Notes: generated by a model from the sequence alone, not told the origin. A stretch of 64,000 nucleotides of DNA from Nymphaea colorata (GCF_008831285.2 NC_045150.1:6150001-6214000); one strand, 5' to 3'; positions 12,631-42,838 are shown, numbered from the stretch's first letter. Program-made: numbers and translations.

Positions 12631-13156
12631 GTTTAAATCACCTTCCGACTAGTGACAACTCCAAATTAAAAGGTTTCAAAGTGGACAACATGTGTTTTTC
12701 ACATTAAAATCAAATAAAAGATCTTTACATATGCCTACAAACATGTGTAAGACAATTTAGATGGTGGTTTTCTTACCCATCTTAGAACATGCATCCTGAA
12801 TACTTTGCTTTCATGTGGTGCATAGTTTGGAGGATATGGTAACTATATAATAGAAGTTTCACACAATAGTTCTTATGGTTCCATGGGCAAGATAGACTCC
12901 TGCATTTGGTTCTCATCACAGGCACTCTGACACCATTTATGTTTTGGTTTTGAGTTTAAGAAGAACTTAATAATCACTTCTAAGTTTGAATGTGTTGTGA
13001 AAGATTGTAAGCATTAGTTTGTGATTACTGCAAGAAGATAACAATGGCAGCAAACAAAAAAGAAGAGAGGAACTCCTCCTTACATTGAAAAAGAAGAATG
13101 AAAAGCAAAGGAAAATTGAAGGGCATGGAAGCTCCAATTGGATGACAGTGGTTGGC

Positions 13157-13925
13157 TCATTGCTCCCTCAACTTCCTTGAGACGACGAACGCGGCGACTC
13201 CAATCAGGGCAACAGCAACCCCAGAAATCATGAATGTTGACATCAGATTGGAGCCAGAATCTTTCTTCTGGGCTTCTTCTTCCTCCTGTCATGTACAAAA
13301 GAGAAAATCAATAGAAATTTGTATCATGTAAGGTATTGGATCAGTGTCTTCTTGCCCTATCTTTGGTGCTAGGAAATAGTTGCTAATATTTTCTGGATGA
13401 GGGAAAGGACCATGTTTTTTTTTGACATACCAAACTTGCCATTTTCTTCTTTTAATGTACCAGACTTGCTAGCTCAAGATTTGCATATTCATGATGTCTT
13501 GGTTCTCTGATGTAAAAATTATTGCCACATACTAAAAAAAAAAAGTACTTGGCCTTCGCATTTAAGGACATTTATGATCTAAACGGAAGTTGTCGGTGAA
13601 TATCTAGGCAACACATTGGGCATCACCAATGTAGTAGTTGACCTGCATCGGAGGCTTCCGCATACCAGGTACGGATGCAGCCCTAGACATTGTGGCAAGG
13701 GAAATGGGGGGAGTGGATATCCTAAAGAGGTGAAGTCTTTTCGCTTTCCCCTTCTCTCTAGGTTTTAGGGCTACTTCGGAACCTGGGTGAATGCACATAA
13801 CAAATGAGCTAGACTTAATCTGCACAGCGTCCTATATTGTCTAGATTTAGGGCAATTTGATCATTTTGGTAATTCTCCTTCCTTTGATTTATGAAGAAAT
13901 TAATTAAGGTTAGTGAGCATTTATG

Positions 13926-13971
<46 letters not shown>

Positions 13972-14361
13972 CTACGAAATATTATTTTATCATATGCTGC
14001 AAGAAGAAATAAATTTTGAATTATACATTATTGCAAGAAATATTATTTTATTATATGATGCAAGAACTAAGAAGAGATAAATTTTGAATTATACATTATT
14101 ACAAGAAATATTTTTTTATTATATATTATTGTCATTGATTGTTCACTGTTAATTACTGGTTATCATGTAATCTAATGAAGATATTTTATTGAATAATTTA
14201 TTATTAAAATTTATATATTCCTGACTATCTGGTCGTAAAAAAAATAGACAAAGTATAGACTATATATAGAGCATTAATTGTTGGTTATATATTTATTATC
14301 AAATTCTCTTTTTTTTTTAGTGGGATTGTAAAGCTACTCTATAAATGACAATTTAAAAAAT

Positions 14362-14396
<35 letters not shown>

Positions 14397-15398
14397 TATC
14401 ACTATAAAAAATTATTACAACATTTTCATTAACATATATATATTAGTGGCTCCAACCGAAAAATTCTGGCTCTATGACTGATACGTAGAGATTGATATAG
14501 ATAATAATACATTGTTCGATCGTTAGAGACCTAAGTTCGCCCATGTTATTGTTTCTAAGTTTTTTTTAAGGTGATCTTATTTGTCTCTAAGATGGAACAG
14601 TGCATTACTAATTAATATTTAGCCTGAGCTTAAATTCATAAGCTTAAGTTGAAAATTAGCTTTAGCTTTCTATGAAGCATGATCTCACATTGACTTACTA
14701 CACAAACAAGAGGCGGAGCCAGAAATTTTTCATTGCAAAACCCAACTATATTTTAAAAATTTTAACAGGACCCAAAGTAAAGTTTATTAAAATTTTTATA
14801 TATGTTAAACTAAAATTTTTGAAATTTACATATCCATTTTTTGAATTTTTTAAAATTTGAGGACTTGGGAGGGGGGCCAAGACCCTGCCATTTCCCCACC
14901 GGGACGCAAATGTGGAGCATAGTGCCTCAAGCTTGGCCTTTTAGCAATCTTACTTCTAAGAACACCATATTAATTTCTAGAGCAGGTGAAGTTTATATAT
15001 ATATATATCACATTTTTATACGATGATTTTTACATTTCTGTGCATAATATTCCCTAAAAACTTCTAAAAAATATTAGATTTCTCAAAATGCCACATTCGT
15101 TTTGTTGCCGAAAATTCATTATGTCCAAGATCTAAAACATGATTTCTTTCTCCATTTTCAGAGAGAGAATGGGACTAATATTCGTAGTCTCTTCGATCGG
15201 TTTCCATATCAAGACCGGAAGAAATCAAAATAATAAACAATATCCACTTACCTTAGCATCCTTCACGGTGGATACATGGAAAGACACCGCATCTATGGGA
15301 AAATCATCAACCCTGGTGGGATTCAATTCCCCATGAACATCAACCGCTGGGAAAGTTTCTTCAGAACTTCCACTAATCAATCCCGTTGGAGAAGCCAT
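13157..15398 (-). CDS. Small single-pass, tail-anchored membrane protein of unknown function
   Basis: Two exons, 15252-15398 and 13157-13285, join at a clean AAG|GTAAGT ... CAG|GAGG junction to encode 91 residues from ATGGCTTCTCC to the stop after LREQ. Residues 1-49 are hydrophilic and acidic, with no signal peptide. Residues 50-57 are an EEEEAQKK cluster. Residues 66-84 form one hydrophobic helix (FMISGVAVALIGVAAFVV), followed by a basic SRKLREQ tail. This fits a C-terminally anchored protein of an organelle or ER membrane. I do not recognise the family. The intron (about 2 kb) contains AT microsatellites. Support comes from open reading across the splice, codon-like composition and splice consensus. 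Confidence 0.75.
13286..15251. other. Intron of the small membrane-protein gene
   Basis: This AT-rich intron has (AT)n runs at about 13928-13966 and 14369-14392. A degenerate GCGGAGCCAGAA-containing repeat at about 14712-14930 resembles the GGGCGGAGCC family described at 27394. No coding exon is evident. Confidence 0.5.
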
Positions 15399-16910
15399 TT
15401 CGTAGCGCTTTCTGCAAATTCCTTCATCAAAATTCCAGTCCCGTTGAGTACGTCCGTGAAATGTAGAGGGGAGTCCTCAATGACAAGAATTATATTCCTA
15501 GGAAAGCTGGTGCGTTTGCGGTGGACATAAGAACATGTGTCAAACACGGACGGGCAGTCTGCAGCCTTATTTTGGAGACACATATGTGAGGCTCCGATTT
15601 GTGGATTGAGAAAGATTATAGGCCATCATCGTGTAATGCCCACAAGTTCGTAAGATCCACATCGCCCACAACCTGCTTGAACTGTACAGTAAGACGCAAC
15701 TCGTGTAAATGCATCAAGGATGAGATTAACAGAATCTCTCCGTGAGTTTGTGCGTGTATGCGAACAGGACCACAAGTATAATAGATTGTCCATGAAAAGG
15801 CTGGGATTCGAGCCACATGTGGGGCATGTATGGGGCATTTGCCCACACAGCCTCATAATTTTTAATTAGTTTCATATCGTGTGGCCTTTACTTATTTGTC
15901 TGGTATGTCTTAACTATTTTATTATGTATATGCTTTTTTTTTTTTGGAATGGGTGCATCTTGGCAAAAAAAAAATCTCTAGCTTTGCTCCTGATTCAAGG
16001 ACGTTAATTGACGGATGAATTAATGCATGGTAGGGGTGAACACGAGCTGAGTCGAGCCCGAGTTCAGTCAGCTCGAGCTGAGCTCGACTAATGAAACCTC
16101 GAGCTTGAGAATAGCTCGACGGATGCAGCTCGAGTTCGACTCGGCAGTTCAAACTTGGACAAAGAAAAATTAGAGTACCGTATCACTGAAAGCACAATGG
16201 AGGAGGAAAAAACATCCATACATATTAGACATGAGCACATCATTAGAAAATTCAGCAGTTCTAGGAAAGGAAAAATTCAGCAGTTCAATGCCTTTTTTCC
16301 GAGAAATTAATTTTTTTTTCCCCTCGTCCATCAAACATGCCTAAAATTTATCCGAAACCCCGAATGGATTTGGGGAAGTAGTATGGCAAAATGTTCAAGT
16401 GTTTCTTTCTATCTTTTTTCTTAATCAGCCATTATCATCAGCAAATTAATCCTTTGATCTGCAATGAAAAATTAAAGTAGGAACAACAAAGAGAATTCAC
16501 GCAACAGCAATTTTCTAAAATTCAGAAGATTCACTCCGACACAGGTTTGCTATCGAAACCTGATTGCTGCGAAAAAAATTTCTCCATCAAGCTGCATCTC
16601 ACAGAAACTGTCATTGTTGCTGCTTGTTTCATTTACTCCGGAAAACTCACCATTTTCCCGTCACAGTTCATAATTTTGATCAGCAAATGGCTGAAAGAGA
16701 AAGGGCCATACGCCAAAGATCATTCTCATTATAAAATTGTCAAAATTTACAGTGATTTTAAGCAGCTAAAGAAGATTTACACCAAGAATGAAGAACAACG
16801 ATAAGAAATAGGAATGGGGAGACAGCCAGCCTCCTATGTCTTCAAAGAAATAGAATTGCATAAGGATCAATCCAGAATGACTAGGCTCATGCATGTCCAG
16901 AAGACAAGCT
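15399..16910. other. Intergenic spacer with hAT-like fragment
   Basis: This lies between the start of the small membrane-protein gene and the 3' end of cpSRP54. At 16031-16150 a sequence starting TAGGGGTGAACACGAGC continues into alternating GAGCTCGA motifs. It matches the style of the elements at 35319 and 38913, but no second end was found. Nothing else is assignable. Confidence 0.5.
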
Positions 16911-34503
<17,593 letters not shown>

Positions 34504-34555
34504 GGAGAGAAGTGTGAAAGACTGAGAGAGAGAGAGAGCAGGAGAGAGAGGCATT
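34504..34555 (-). promoter_or_regulatory. CT-rich leader of cpSRP54 with alternative ATG
   Basis: On the coding strand the leader is a CTCTCT tract. An in-frame ATG at 34552-34554 precedes the chosen start at 34501-34503 by 17 codons. I prefer the inner one because it gives the MEA N-terminus known for cpSRP54 proteins. Either start yields a transit peptide. Confidence 0.5.
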
Positions 34556-35318
34556 TCTTATCTAACCGGAAGGCTGGTGGTTTTTTAATGAGTATCGAAC
34601 AGACGAGTTCGAGGCCCATATATGGTCGAATGGGTACCAATAATCTTACCGTTGATTTCTCGTTCCAGTATACAGTTGACGTGGTATCAACGCCCAGCAG
34701 AATAAAAGTGCGCGAAGATAAGCTGACCAGATCGATGGTACATTTTCAAATGAAAAATTTACACAAACACACATATGGAGACACACTTAGGTTGCGCCTT
34801 GGATCTTAAATTTGTTGCTACATAAAAACATAGACCTATGTTTTGTGAGATTCTCAGATGGTCAGATAGGGAGACGGCTTGACCATAAATTTATGAATCT
34901 AAGATCTTAAGATCTCAAATTACCACAGATCTCAAATATGAGGAAATCTTAAATATGTGATAACTGTCAAACTTTAGATTTCAGCTTCTACCCCCATAGT
35001 ACTTTAATGTAAAAAGTGTGGATTTGAAATCAAATGGAGAAGGGGTAGGATTTGAATACCGTGGATTTCAAATCTGCATTGGTCTGAGATTACCATGTAT
35101 CTCATATCCACGGTAGCCCAACACAACGTTAGGGGGTGAATGCCCCCCATTTGAAATTTAAGATTCAGAACTAAGGTGGCATGCTTTTGCCAATGTGACA
35201 AAACATCTATGATAAAATCTATGGTTTATCAAACTTAAAATTCATGTTGAAGATCTTTATTTTACTTATTTGCATTGAAAAACAGTCGGATTTAAGATCG
35301 GAGGGGCATGGTCTAGTC

Positions 35319-35817
35319 TAGGAATGTACAACAAGCGAGCCGAGCTTGAGCTTGTCCAGTTCGAACTCGACTCAACTCACATATAGCTTGGCTTAGGTAA
35401 GCTTGAATTTGACTTGCTTAACAGAGTTCGAGCTCGACTGGTTTAAGTTGGTGTTTATTAAAATATTTTATGCTGAAAAGTCCACATTATCATTTAAGCC
35501 ATTTTAAGTTTTTGAAATTACAAAAAAAAAGATTAGTATTAAATGAATCTAATCGAGTTTAATGGAGTCGATCTCTTATATACATTTTATACTTAAAATA
35601 TTCACATTTTTATTTAAGTCATTTTAAGTTGAAATTACAAAAATAAGTATTGGTATTAAACAAGTCTAATCGAGTTGAATCGAGTCGAGTTCATCCAACT
35701 CGAACTCGACTTGTTTACAAACTCAACTTGTCAGTTAAGCTCGAACTCAGACTCGTCGAGGATAACTGAGTGAGTTTGAGTCGAGCCCGAGTTAGCTCTA
35801 CTCAACGAACATTCCTA
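35319..35817. mobile_element. hAT-like MITE, 499 bp
   Basis: Both ends read TAGGAATGT inwards, and an exact 8-bp duplication GTCTAGTC flanks the element (35311-35318 and 35818-35825). Subterminal DNA is made of alternating GAGCTCGAC/GAGTTCGAGC motifs on both strands. It has no coding capacity. Confidence 0.8.
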
Positions 35818-36500
35818 GTCTAGTCTTATTGGCAGCCCCTTTAGGTTTTAAAGACATTGGACTGGTGAACAAGGAAAGTACACTGTTTAAAAGATTGAAA
35901 AGAAAGTTCAACTTCTAACTTTTTGTACTAAGAGAGAGAAACTTTATGTATATCTGTAAATAGAGTTTCTTGAAATGACCTGCCGGCACGCCCCTTGGCC
36001 CTGCCCCTGGTTGCTGGGCATGGCTTTGACTACTCCTTAAGTTGAGGTTGTCTGCTGGGCATGGCTTTAAATTGAGGTTGTTAGAGACCTAGAGAATATT
36101 GGCAGGCAACATAAACCCACAAGCAGTTAAGCATGCTTTAAGCTGAACACACCTTGTTTGTTCAGTCCCCTACCTGACAATGTAGTGCATCGCCTCTTAC
36201 TAGGATAAAATTGAGAAGCAACTTAATTTGCCCATTTGTGACCATAGGAGCTCCTTTTCAATTCTTTAAGAGCTTTTTTGTCATTTCAACCTCCCAAACA
36301 TGCATGGGTCGAACATATGAGCAGGTTCAGTAGAGGGCTGGTCATGGGTTTAAACCTCATTGTGACATATTACAAACCATAATTACTTTGAAATTGTCCG
36401 AGGGAAGGTATCTTCAAGTTCAGTAAAATTTTAGCAGTAAGTTTAGAAGTGTGGATATGAAGCTGCCACAAGTAAGACACTTTAAAGCACCATGAATAAA

Positions 36501-37122
36501 TGTAACACCCTAAAAGTTTAGTCTTGTATTCTTATATTGAAGATTGTAAGAAATCTTCAATGATTTATAAAGAAAGTTATTAAAATGGTTGTTTGTCCTT
36601 ATTTCTAGTCTTCTTTTGGTTGGAATAGAAAAAGCTAGGGCACATGTCGGGATCCATCGGACCAGGGACCCGAGCCCAGGAATGGGTCAAATCGTTATCG
36701 TTACAGTGGTAAGAGCATAGTTCAACAACCGGACCTGGAGTTCCACAAGTGTGAACACATATGCCTCAAGTAAGATGGATTGTAACACTCCAAAAGTTAA
36801 GTCTGTATTGAAGATTATGAAAGATCTTCAAGGGTATATAAAGGGGGTTGTTAAAATGGTTAGTTGTCTTGTTTTTTAGTTTTTTTTTTTTTTGTCAGTT
36901 TCACAAGCGTGAACATATATGCCTTAAGTATGATAGATTGTAACACTCCAAAAGTTTAGTCTGCATTGAAGATTATGAAAGATCTTCAAGGGTAAATAAA
37001 AGGGGTTGTTGAAATGGTTAGTTGTCTTGTTTTTTTTTTTTTTTGGGTGCCAGAATTGAAGCAGTTAAGAGGAGAGTTGAGATCTGTCGGACCAAGGGCC
37101 TAACCCTTGGCAGATTGTTACA
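36501..37122. mobile_element. TRIM-like cluster of LTR-type repeats
   Basis: A repeat starting TGTAACACYC occurs at 36501, 36781 and 36939. The first (36501-36705) and third (36939-37122) copies end in GTTACA, giving TG...CA termini like LTRs. The middle copy is cut short and joined to spacer. A tRNA-primer-like TGGTAAGAGC follows the first copy. The short spacers (CACAAGTGTGAACACATATG) are also duplicated. There is no coding capacity and no matching target duplication. Unequal recombination of a terminal-repeat-in-miniature element would explain it. Confidence 0.5.
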
Positions 37123-37984
37123 CCAAGTCTTCCAAGGAAAAGATGTAAGTCAATAAATACCAAGCATTGCACTTTTTTTCCCTTTTCAATTAGGGAAAGC
37201 TTGCAGAATGAACACTTATAATGGTGATTTCTTCCAAATAGAGAATGGTCAATAGGTGGTTTCTTAAGAGAATGTGATTATAAAGTAGCTAAAGATGTAA
37301 TTAAAACTAATCGTAGATATAACATGAAACTAGATATTAACATGTATACATTCGTAGGGTTTTCCCGAAGTTGGATAAGCCCCAACTTCAAAAATCAATA
37401 TAAAATAAAGAAATCTCATTCCCAAGCTCTCATCCCCATCATTTATTCATTTATGAATTGAAAAATCAGCCATTCATACAAGTATACCTTGTATTTCATA
37501 TAGATATAAACAACACATACATTCAAGGAGAGGTAGAAAGAAAAAAACACGTCTCGTGCCTACTCGATTAAGAAAAAGAAGCAGGGGTTCAGCTTCATTT
37601 AACTTCATCTTATTTATACTCCTGATGCACTTAAGGGTGGTTCTTGGCTCCGAAGAGGAGATTTCAAGAGCCCCTTTGCATGGCCATGGATAGAAGACTA
37701 ACAAATTAGCAAAGGAAAGAGTGACTACATATATACCTTGCTATGGTGCAGCCAGAGAAGAGAAGGCAAATTTACTTATGCCGAGCAATAAGGCTTCCAA
37801 ATGAGGACTCTGTTGAAGAGAGTCTCCAATGGTATCCCACGTGCTTCCCTTTGTGCTCTTTGCAAATGAAAGTTGAAGATGAAAAAGAACTCCAAGGTTG
37901 AAGATGAAGAGGTGATGGAGATAGAGGAGAATAGTTAAGGATGAAAATCCATAATAGCCAACAGCTAATGGTCATTGGTCTCAG

Positions 37985-38990
37985 CTGATGACATATCCGA
38001 CAACCGATTGTCATCTAACAATCACATCCAATGGCAACCAGACTAATGTACACAAGTGCTGCATAAATGGGCAGTACCGAAGCAGATGGCTAATGGTCTT
38101 TTCTTCAATACAACAGAGTTTGCAGCTACTGAGAAGTTGGAAGCTCCACCCTTTCAACGTATCATGCATTTGTATCAACCATGCCAAGATTGAATCTCTT
38201 GGAGACTACTGTGGTCTTTACCCCATACACAATCTTTTGGAAACTATTCTATCATGGAAGTAGTAATGAATTTGTTATATAGCAATCGAATACTCACTGG
38301 TAGACGTAGACATATGCCCAAGCAAACCAGGTATTGATGTGACCATGATCATCATCTTGATCCTTTACCCATTTGAAAATTTTACTCCCATCAAATCATA
38401 GATTTGACATATTTCATGCCATTTGAATTAGGACATGCGATAAGAACGGTTGTAAATCATACTTATAACAGAGCCTAGGTTGATTCCAAATCGAATATAT
38501 TATACCATGCACCATTTGGACTGTAACGCAATGTTCTTCAACCAAATTGATGTAATACCAAGGCCATCATCAGTAAGAGGCATGGTAACTTCATCCCATT
38601 TCACCAAATATACAGATGATTGTCCATTCTATCGTACCATATGAATTTTTTTTTGGAATGGAATAGAAGTACATGCTTGATGAGAATTGACTTTGCAGCT
38701 ACAGATAATATTTTGTCTTCCAAGTACGAAATTTTGTTTGTTTTTGTCAATCGAACCTCCCCAAAAACAGCCCCGGCCGCCTTTGAGATTTGGAGCAGAC
38801 GAAAAGTTTTGAGTCACAAGCAGCACAATTAGGTAACTTTTCTGCTGCTTCTTGAACTTGGTGAAAAAGCAAGAATGTGGAAAGTAGTTTGAGTGTGGTG
38901 GCAAGTGGTCACTAGGGCTCCATACCGAATGGAGACAACTTGGGTTTGACATGAACTCACTCGTAAAAACTCGATTGGAGCTCACCTTAT
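37985..38990 (-). pseudogene. L1-type LINE relic (reverse transcriptase C-terminus and zinc-finger region)
   Basis: On the minus strand, about 38655-38725 encodes LEDKILSVAAKSILIKHVLL, resembling the conserved post-catalytic segment of plant LINE reverse transcriptases. Downstream, at 38071-38124, a CX2C...HX4C motif (CKLCC ... HLLRYC) matches the zinc-binding zf-RVT region. The order is correct for a LINE, but stops and frameshifts interrupt it, and neither 5' nor 3' ends can be found. Confidence 0.65.
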
Positions 38991-39373
38991 TTATTCAATT
39001 TATGCTCGAAATATTAAACGACTCGAGTTTGAGTTGTAAGAACTTGACTCGCTTAAATTCAGCTCGGCTCGGCCAAATAAATGTGTCATGAATGAGAGAT
39101 TTTCTATTCCTAAGCTGTTCTCTAAGCCATATTTAGTTGCAGAATATGTTTATTCTTTTTTCAGATTTTCTATTAGATGGTTGTTCATAGTTAACTTAGT
39201 TAAAAGAAACCAATTAATCGAGGTAACAAGTTAAAAGAAATGAGTTAAACGAATTGAGCAGCTCAAGCATGTTGTATCATCGAGTCAAGCTGGAACCTAT
39301 TCTATGGGGCTCAACTTGAATTGGAGTTTTTTTGAGTTGAGGTCGAGCCCGACATGAATTGTGTGTGGCCTTA
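38913..39373. mobile_element. hAT-like MITE, 461 bp
   Basis: An exact 8-bp duplication GTGGTCAC (38905-38912 and 39374-39381) brackets ends TAGGGCTCCATAC and the complement of GTGTGTGGCCTTA. Subterminal motifs (CTCGAGTTTGAG, AGCTCGGCTCGG) are shared with the element at 35319, so both likely use related transposase. Confidence 0.75.
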
Positions 39374-39930
39374 GTGGTCACCTCTTTTAAATGGAACAAC
39401 ACCTTTTCATAAGTCAAGTTTCCAGCGAGTGCAACCTTCAAGGTTTAGCTTAAGCAATTAGGTCAATTTGAGGTTTTACCCCAACAAGCCAATTGTAAGA
39501 AGTAGGGTTCTTTTATCAGTAACGAGAGAGAGAGATGTGATTATATCAAGTTCACTAGCTAACCGTTGATTAACCATACTTCACAAAATGTTAGTGTTGC
39601 CTTCCAAGTAATACTTGAGGCATGTTGGAGTGACAGCAAAAAAATCATTTCTGATCAGATGCATATTTTCAAAAGGAGGTGAATAACTGGCACACTTATT
39701 TAAAAAAATTGTTGTTTTGTATGTCATCCAAGCACATAAATCAAGTTCTTAAAAACTCATTAAACATCCAGTTGCCACAAAATCGAGTTTTTATGAAATA
39801 TGGTTCTTTGAAAGCGTCATTTTCATCCAAACACATCGCAAAAATTGAAAGGCCAATTTGTTAAACATAAAAAATTGAGAGTTGCTCAAATTATATCAAA
39901 GATTGAGTGGCATTTCATAATTATTTTTGA

Positions 39931-40243
39931 GGGGTTGTCTGGATGACACCCTCAAAAAGCTTAGTTTTGTGAAAACCTGATTAAAAACTCAATTTTATAA
40001 ACTTGATTTGAATGTTTGCAAGACAAGCGAAAAACTTGGTTTATAGACAAAACCCAGTCTTAACTGAAAAACCTGAGGGGAGGCAGGTTTTTAAGGGACT
40101 TCATGAAAACTAGGTTTAACCAAAACCAGGTTTTGGAAAAACCCAGCTTTAATGTCATCCAAACATTCTTGAGATGGTGCTTTGGGGCAAAATCAAGTCT
40201 GGTCTCTCAAAACCTGGTTTTAAGTTGTCATCCAAACAACCCC
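39931..40243. mobile_element. PIF/Tourist-like MITE, 313 bp
   Basis: The 18-bp ends are inverted and nearly perfect: GGGGTTGTCTGGATGACA on the left and the complement of TGTCATCCAAACAACCCC on the right. Flanking TGA and TTA fit the TNA target site of PIF/Harbinger elements. A fragment with the same TGTCATCCAAACA and AAACCTGG motifs is at about 60400-60490. It is non-coding. Confidence 0.7.
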
Positions 40244-40740
40244 TTATATTTTACCCATTAACTTGTCCTAGCTTAGCCTTTTCAATGATCATCTCTGTTT
40301 GATAGCAGATCCCAGCGCTACGTTCCTTTTACAACATGTGTCCCTCGTCCAAAGACATGAAGCAGAACACCAAACTAAGAACCTTCTTCAACTGAACCTT
40401 CTTCAACTTGAAGGCATGAAGCCATCTCTTGCATGAAAAGAAAAACATTAAAGGTCGGCAAATTGAATGGCGACATAGTAGTGTAACACGAGGTATCATA
40501 TGTGTTTGCTGATGTGGAGGTTAATTAAACACATAGAAGAAGAAGCATAATAAACTGAACCAAATTAAGCAAGAGGATGGCCGAGAAACTCTTTGCTTAA
40601 CTAACAAGAAGGCACGAAGATTGGAATGAAGAAAACAAAATTCTCAAAAGCAAAAGAGTCAGAAGCAGCAGACTGGATATGTCCCCGTTGGAGAAATAGC
40701 TCTTGATATGTCTGTATTGGAGAAACAACAGTAATTGAGT

Positions 40741-42838
40741 TTAGGTATTTGTTGCTCTTGTGTAGATCTGCTGGCTGGAGTGAGCAGAAATCATCCTGAT
40801 GGAGCCTCTAGCCATTAGATCTTTGATTGCTCTACGAGCAAGCGAACCATTAATCTGAACATGCAAGCAAATGAAATTGCTGCGTCAAACTTGTGCATTT
40901 AATAACTGAAGGATGTAACGGAGCGTTAACATTCAATTCAATTCAGGAACGAATACAAGTTTCAAATATAATTTAAGTAATCAGTTAGTTCTTCAGCTAC
41001 TGTAATGATACAATTGAAGAGGCAATAATCATCTCTTAGAATGTTCAGGAAAAGGTATTTTATATTTCATCTCTAAGAACATGTGATCATTATTATCACG
41101 TTTTGGAATGTGCTAATGTTGGACATTTCTAAGCGTTTTGCAGTCATAACTCAAAGTATGAAGATGGTAGTCACATCTTTTTCTTCTAGAGGTCCCTAGT
41201 TTTGCTGTCAATTTTAACATTTAAAGATTTTTTTTTTTGTGGACCTCCTAACGTCATAAGTATGCAGTTGATAGTCACACCTTTTTCTTCTAGAGGTCCC
41301 TAATTTTGTGGTCATTGTAAGGGCTTCTTATTTGACCCACAAACTTGACCGTGTGAATGTGCTTCACATATTTTTGTAGGAATCAGCTTGCATCATACAG
41401 GTATGAGACCTGACAAGTTTTTTTAAGCTGTCATTGTCCAGGTATAAGACCTGAGCAAAGTTTTTAAAAGATCCATATCCAAGAATTTCCAAATATGTTG
41501 AAGGTTCACAAGAATAAGGAGAAAAATCAAATTTTCGGAAGCAGCATGGTAACCAGAATCGGAAATGGATGTTTCTACAGTTTGGATGATTCGACAAAAG
41601 AAAAAAGTATAAAGGGACATGGAAATAGGATGATATTCCGGATCACGTAGAATACTCAACTGAAATAAATAAATAATGGTAAAAGATAACTGAGAAAATG
41701 ATATCATGGCAAGTCAAAGTAAAATGACACGAGAATCAGGATTTTGATGTGCAAAAATATGCACTGGGATTCCTAATGGATCCTAGTTCTTGAACCCCAA
41801 TAAGTGGGATTGCTACTCAAATGATTCCGGTATCTATTGTTTTACCAACGAAAAAACCTGCAGAGGGCGTTTTATAAGACGAACGTTCCGCTGTTTGAAC
41901 ATTTCATAGACTACATGTTTCAAGAACACATTCTTGTTCTACAAAATATGATGTTTATGTTTAAGATTTCATTGTTGGATTTAAGAACAACTTTCATTGA
42001 TACACAATGTCTCTTAAACCAAAAACATGGTATTTTTGTGCCATGTCGATGTTTCTAGATACACGGTATTCCAATAACACAAACGTTCCACTTATCAAAC
42101 GTCCTCGAAGGGACCATGTAAACATGTATAACTCATCCATTAATGGGAATTGACGACAAAAAACATAGTCGGAAGTATTTGTTTGCAAATTGTGTGTGCG
42201 CGTGTCCAGACACGTGCGTATGTGAGTTTCTCTAGTCCATAACTTCAAAAGCAGATCAGAAATCGAATCCCCACGAAGGAAATAATGTCAATGAAAGAAA
42301 AACAGAAAGAAAAGCAGGAGTAAGAGAGGTGGAAAATACCCTCAATCTGTCGGACAAGATCGACGGGGTGATAAGCTTGTACTTGGGGACCTCAGTGAGT
42401 AGTTTATCGTAGCTCCCCTGATCGAACAGGACCATGTTGTTCACCTTCTCCTTCTGCTTTCCTTTGCTCCATTTCTGCACAAACGCAAACCCTCAACCCC
42501 CAAACAAGGACCAGAAAAGGAATACATGAGAAGACGAAGAGGCTTGATAGCTCCTCGAGCGAACCAGACTCCAGAAACAGAAAAACTCTCACCTTCTTCT
42601 TCTGCTTGCCGCCGCCAGATTTCGCGGGCTTTGAAGAAGGCGGAGGACCAGCCTTGTCCTTCTTAGGCGCCTGCCAGAAAGAAGGGAGAACAAAAAGAGA
42701 ACACGAAGGGATCAGATAGCGATTAACCACTGAAGAGGAGCCAGAAAGAAAAAAGATTAGAGATAATTTCGGGATTTTTCAGGGACGAATCAATAGATAT
42801 GAAGGAAACATTCACAAAACAAACAGGAATTCACTCAC

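Larger units (their letters stand above)
10410..13156. other. Intergenic spacer
   Basis: This spacer separates the amidase promoter from the 3' end of the small membrane-protein gene. It contains AT-rich dispersed repeats (AAATCCAAATCC-like motifs at about 10740-11000) and an ATAGTCACA-terminated element at 12275-12630. I see no gene. Confidence 0.6.
34556..40740. other. Repeat-rich spacer between cpSRP54 and eS25
   Basis: About 6.2 kb without a host gene. It includes the cpSRP54 promoter side (34556 to about 34800) and, at the right end, the 3' UTR of the eS25 gene. Between them lie five recognisable transposon-derived elements, annotated separately. Confidence 0.6.
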
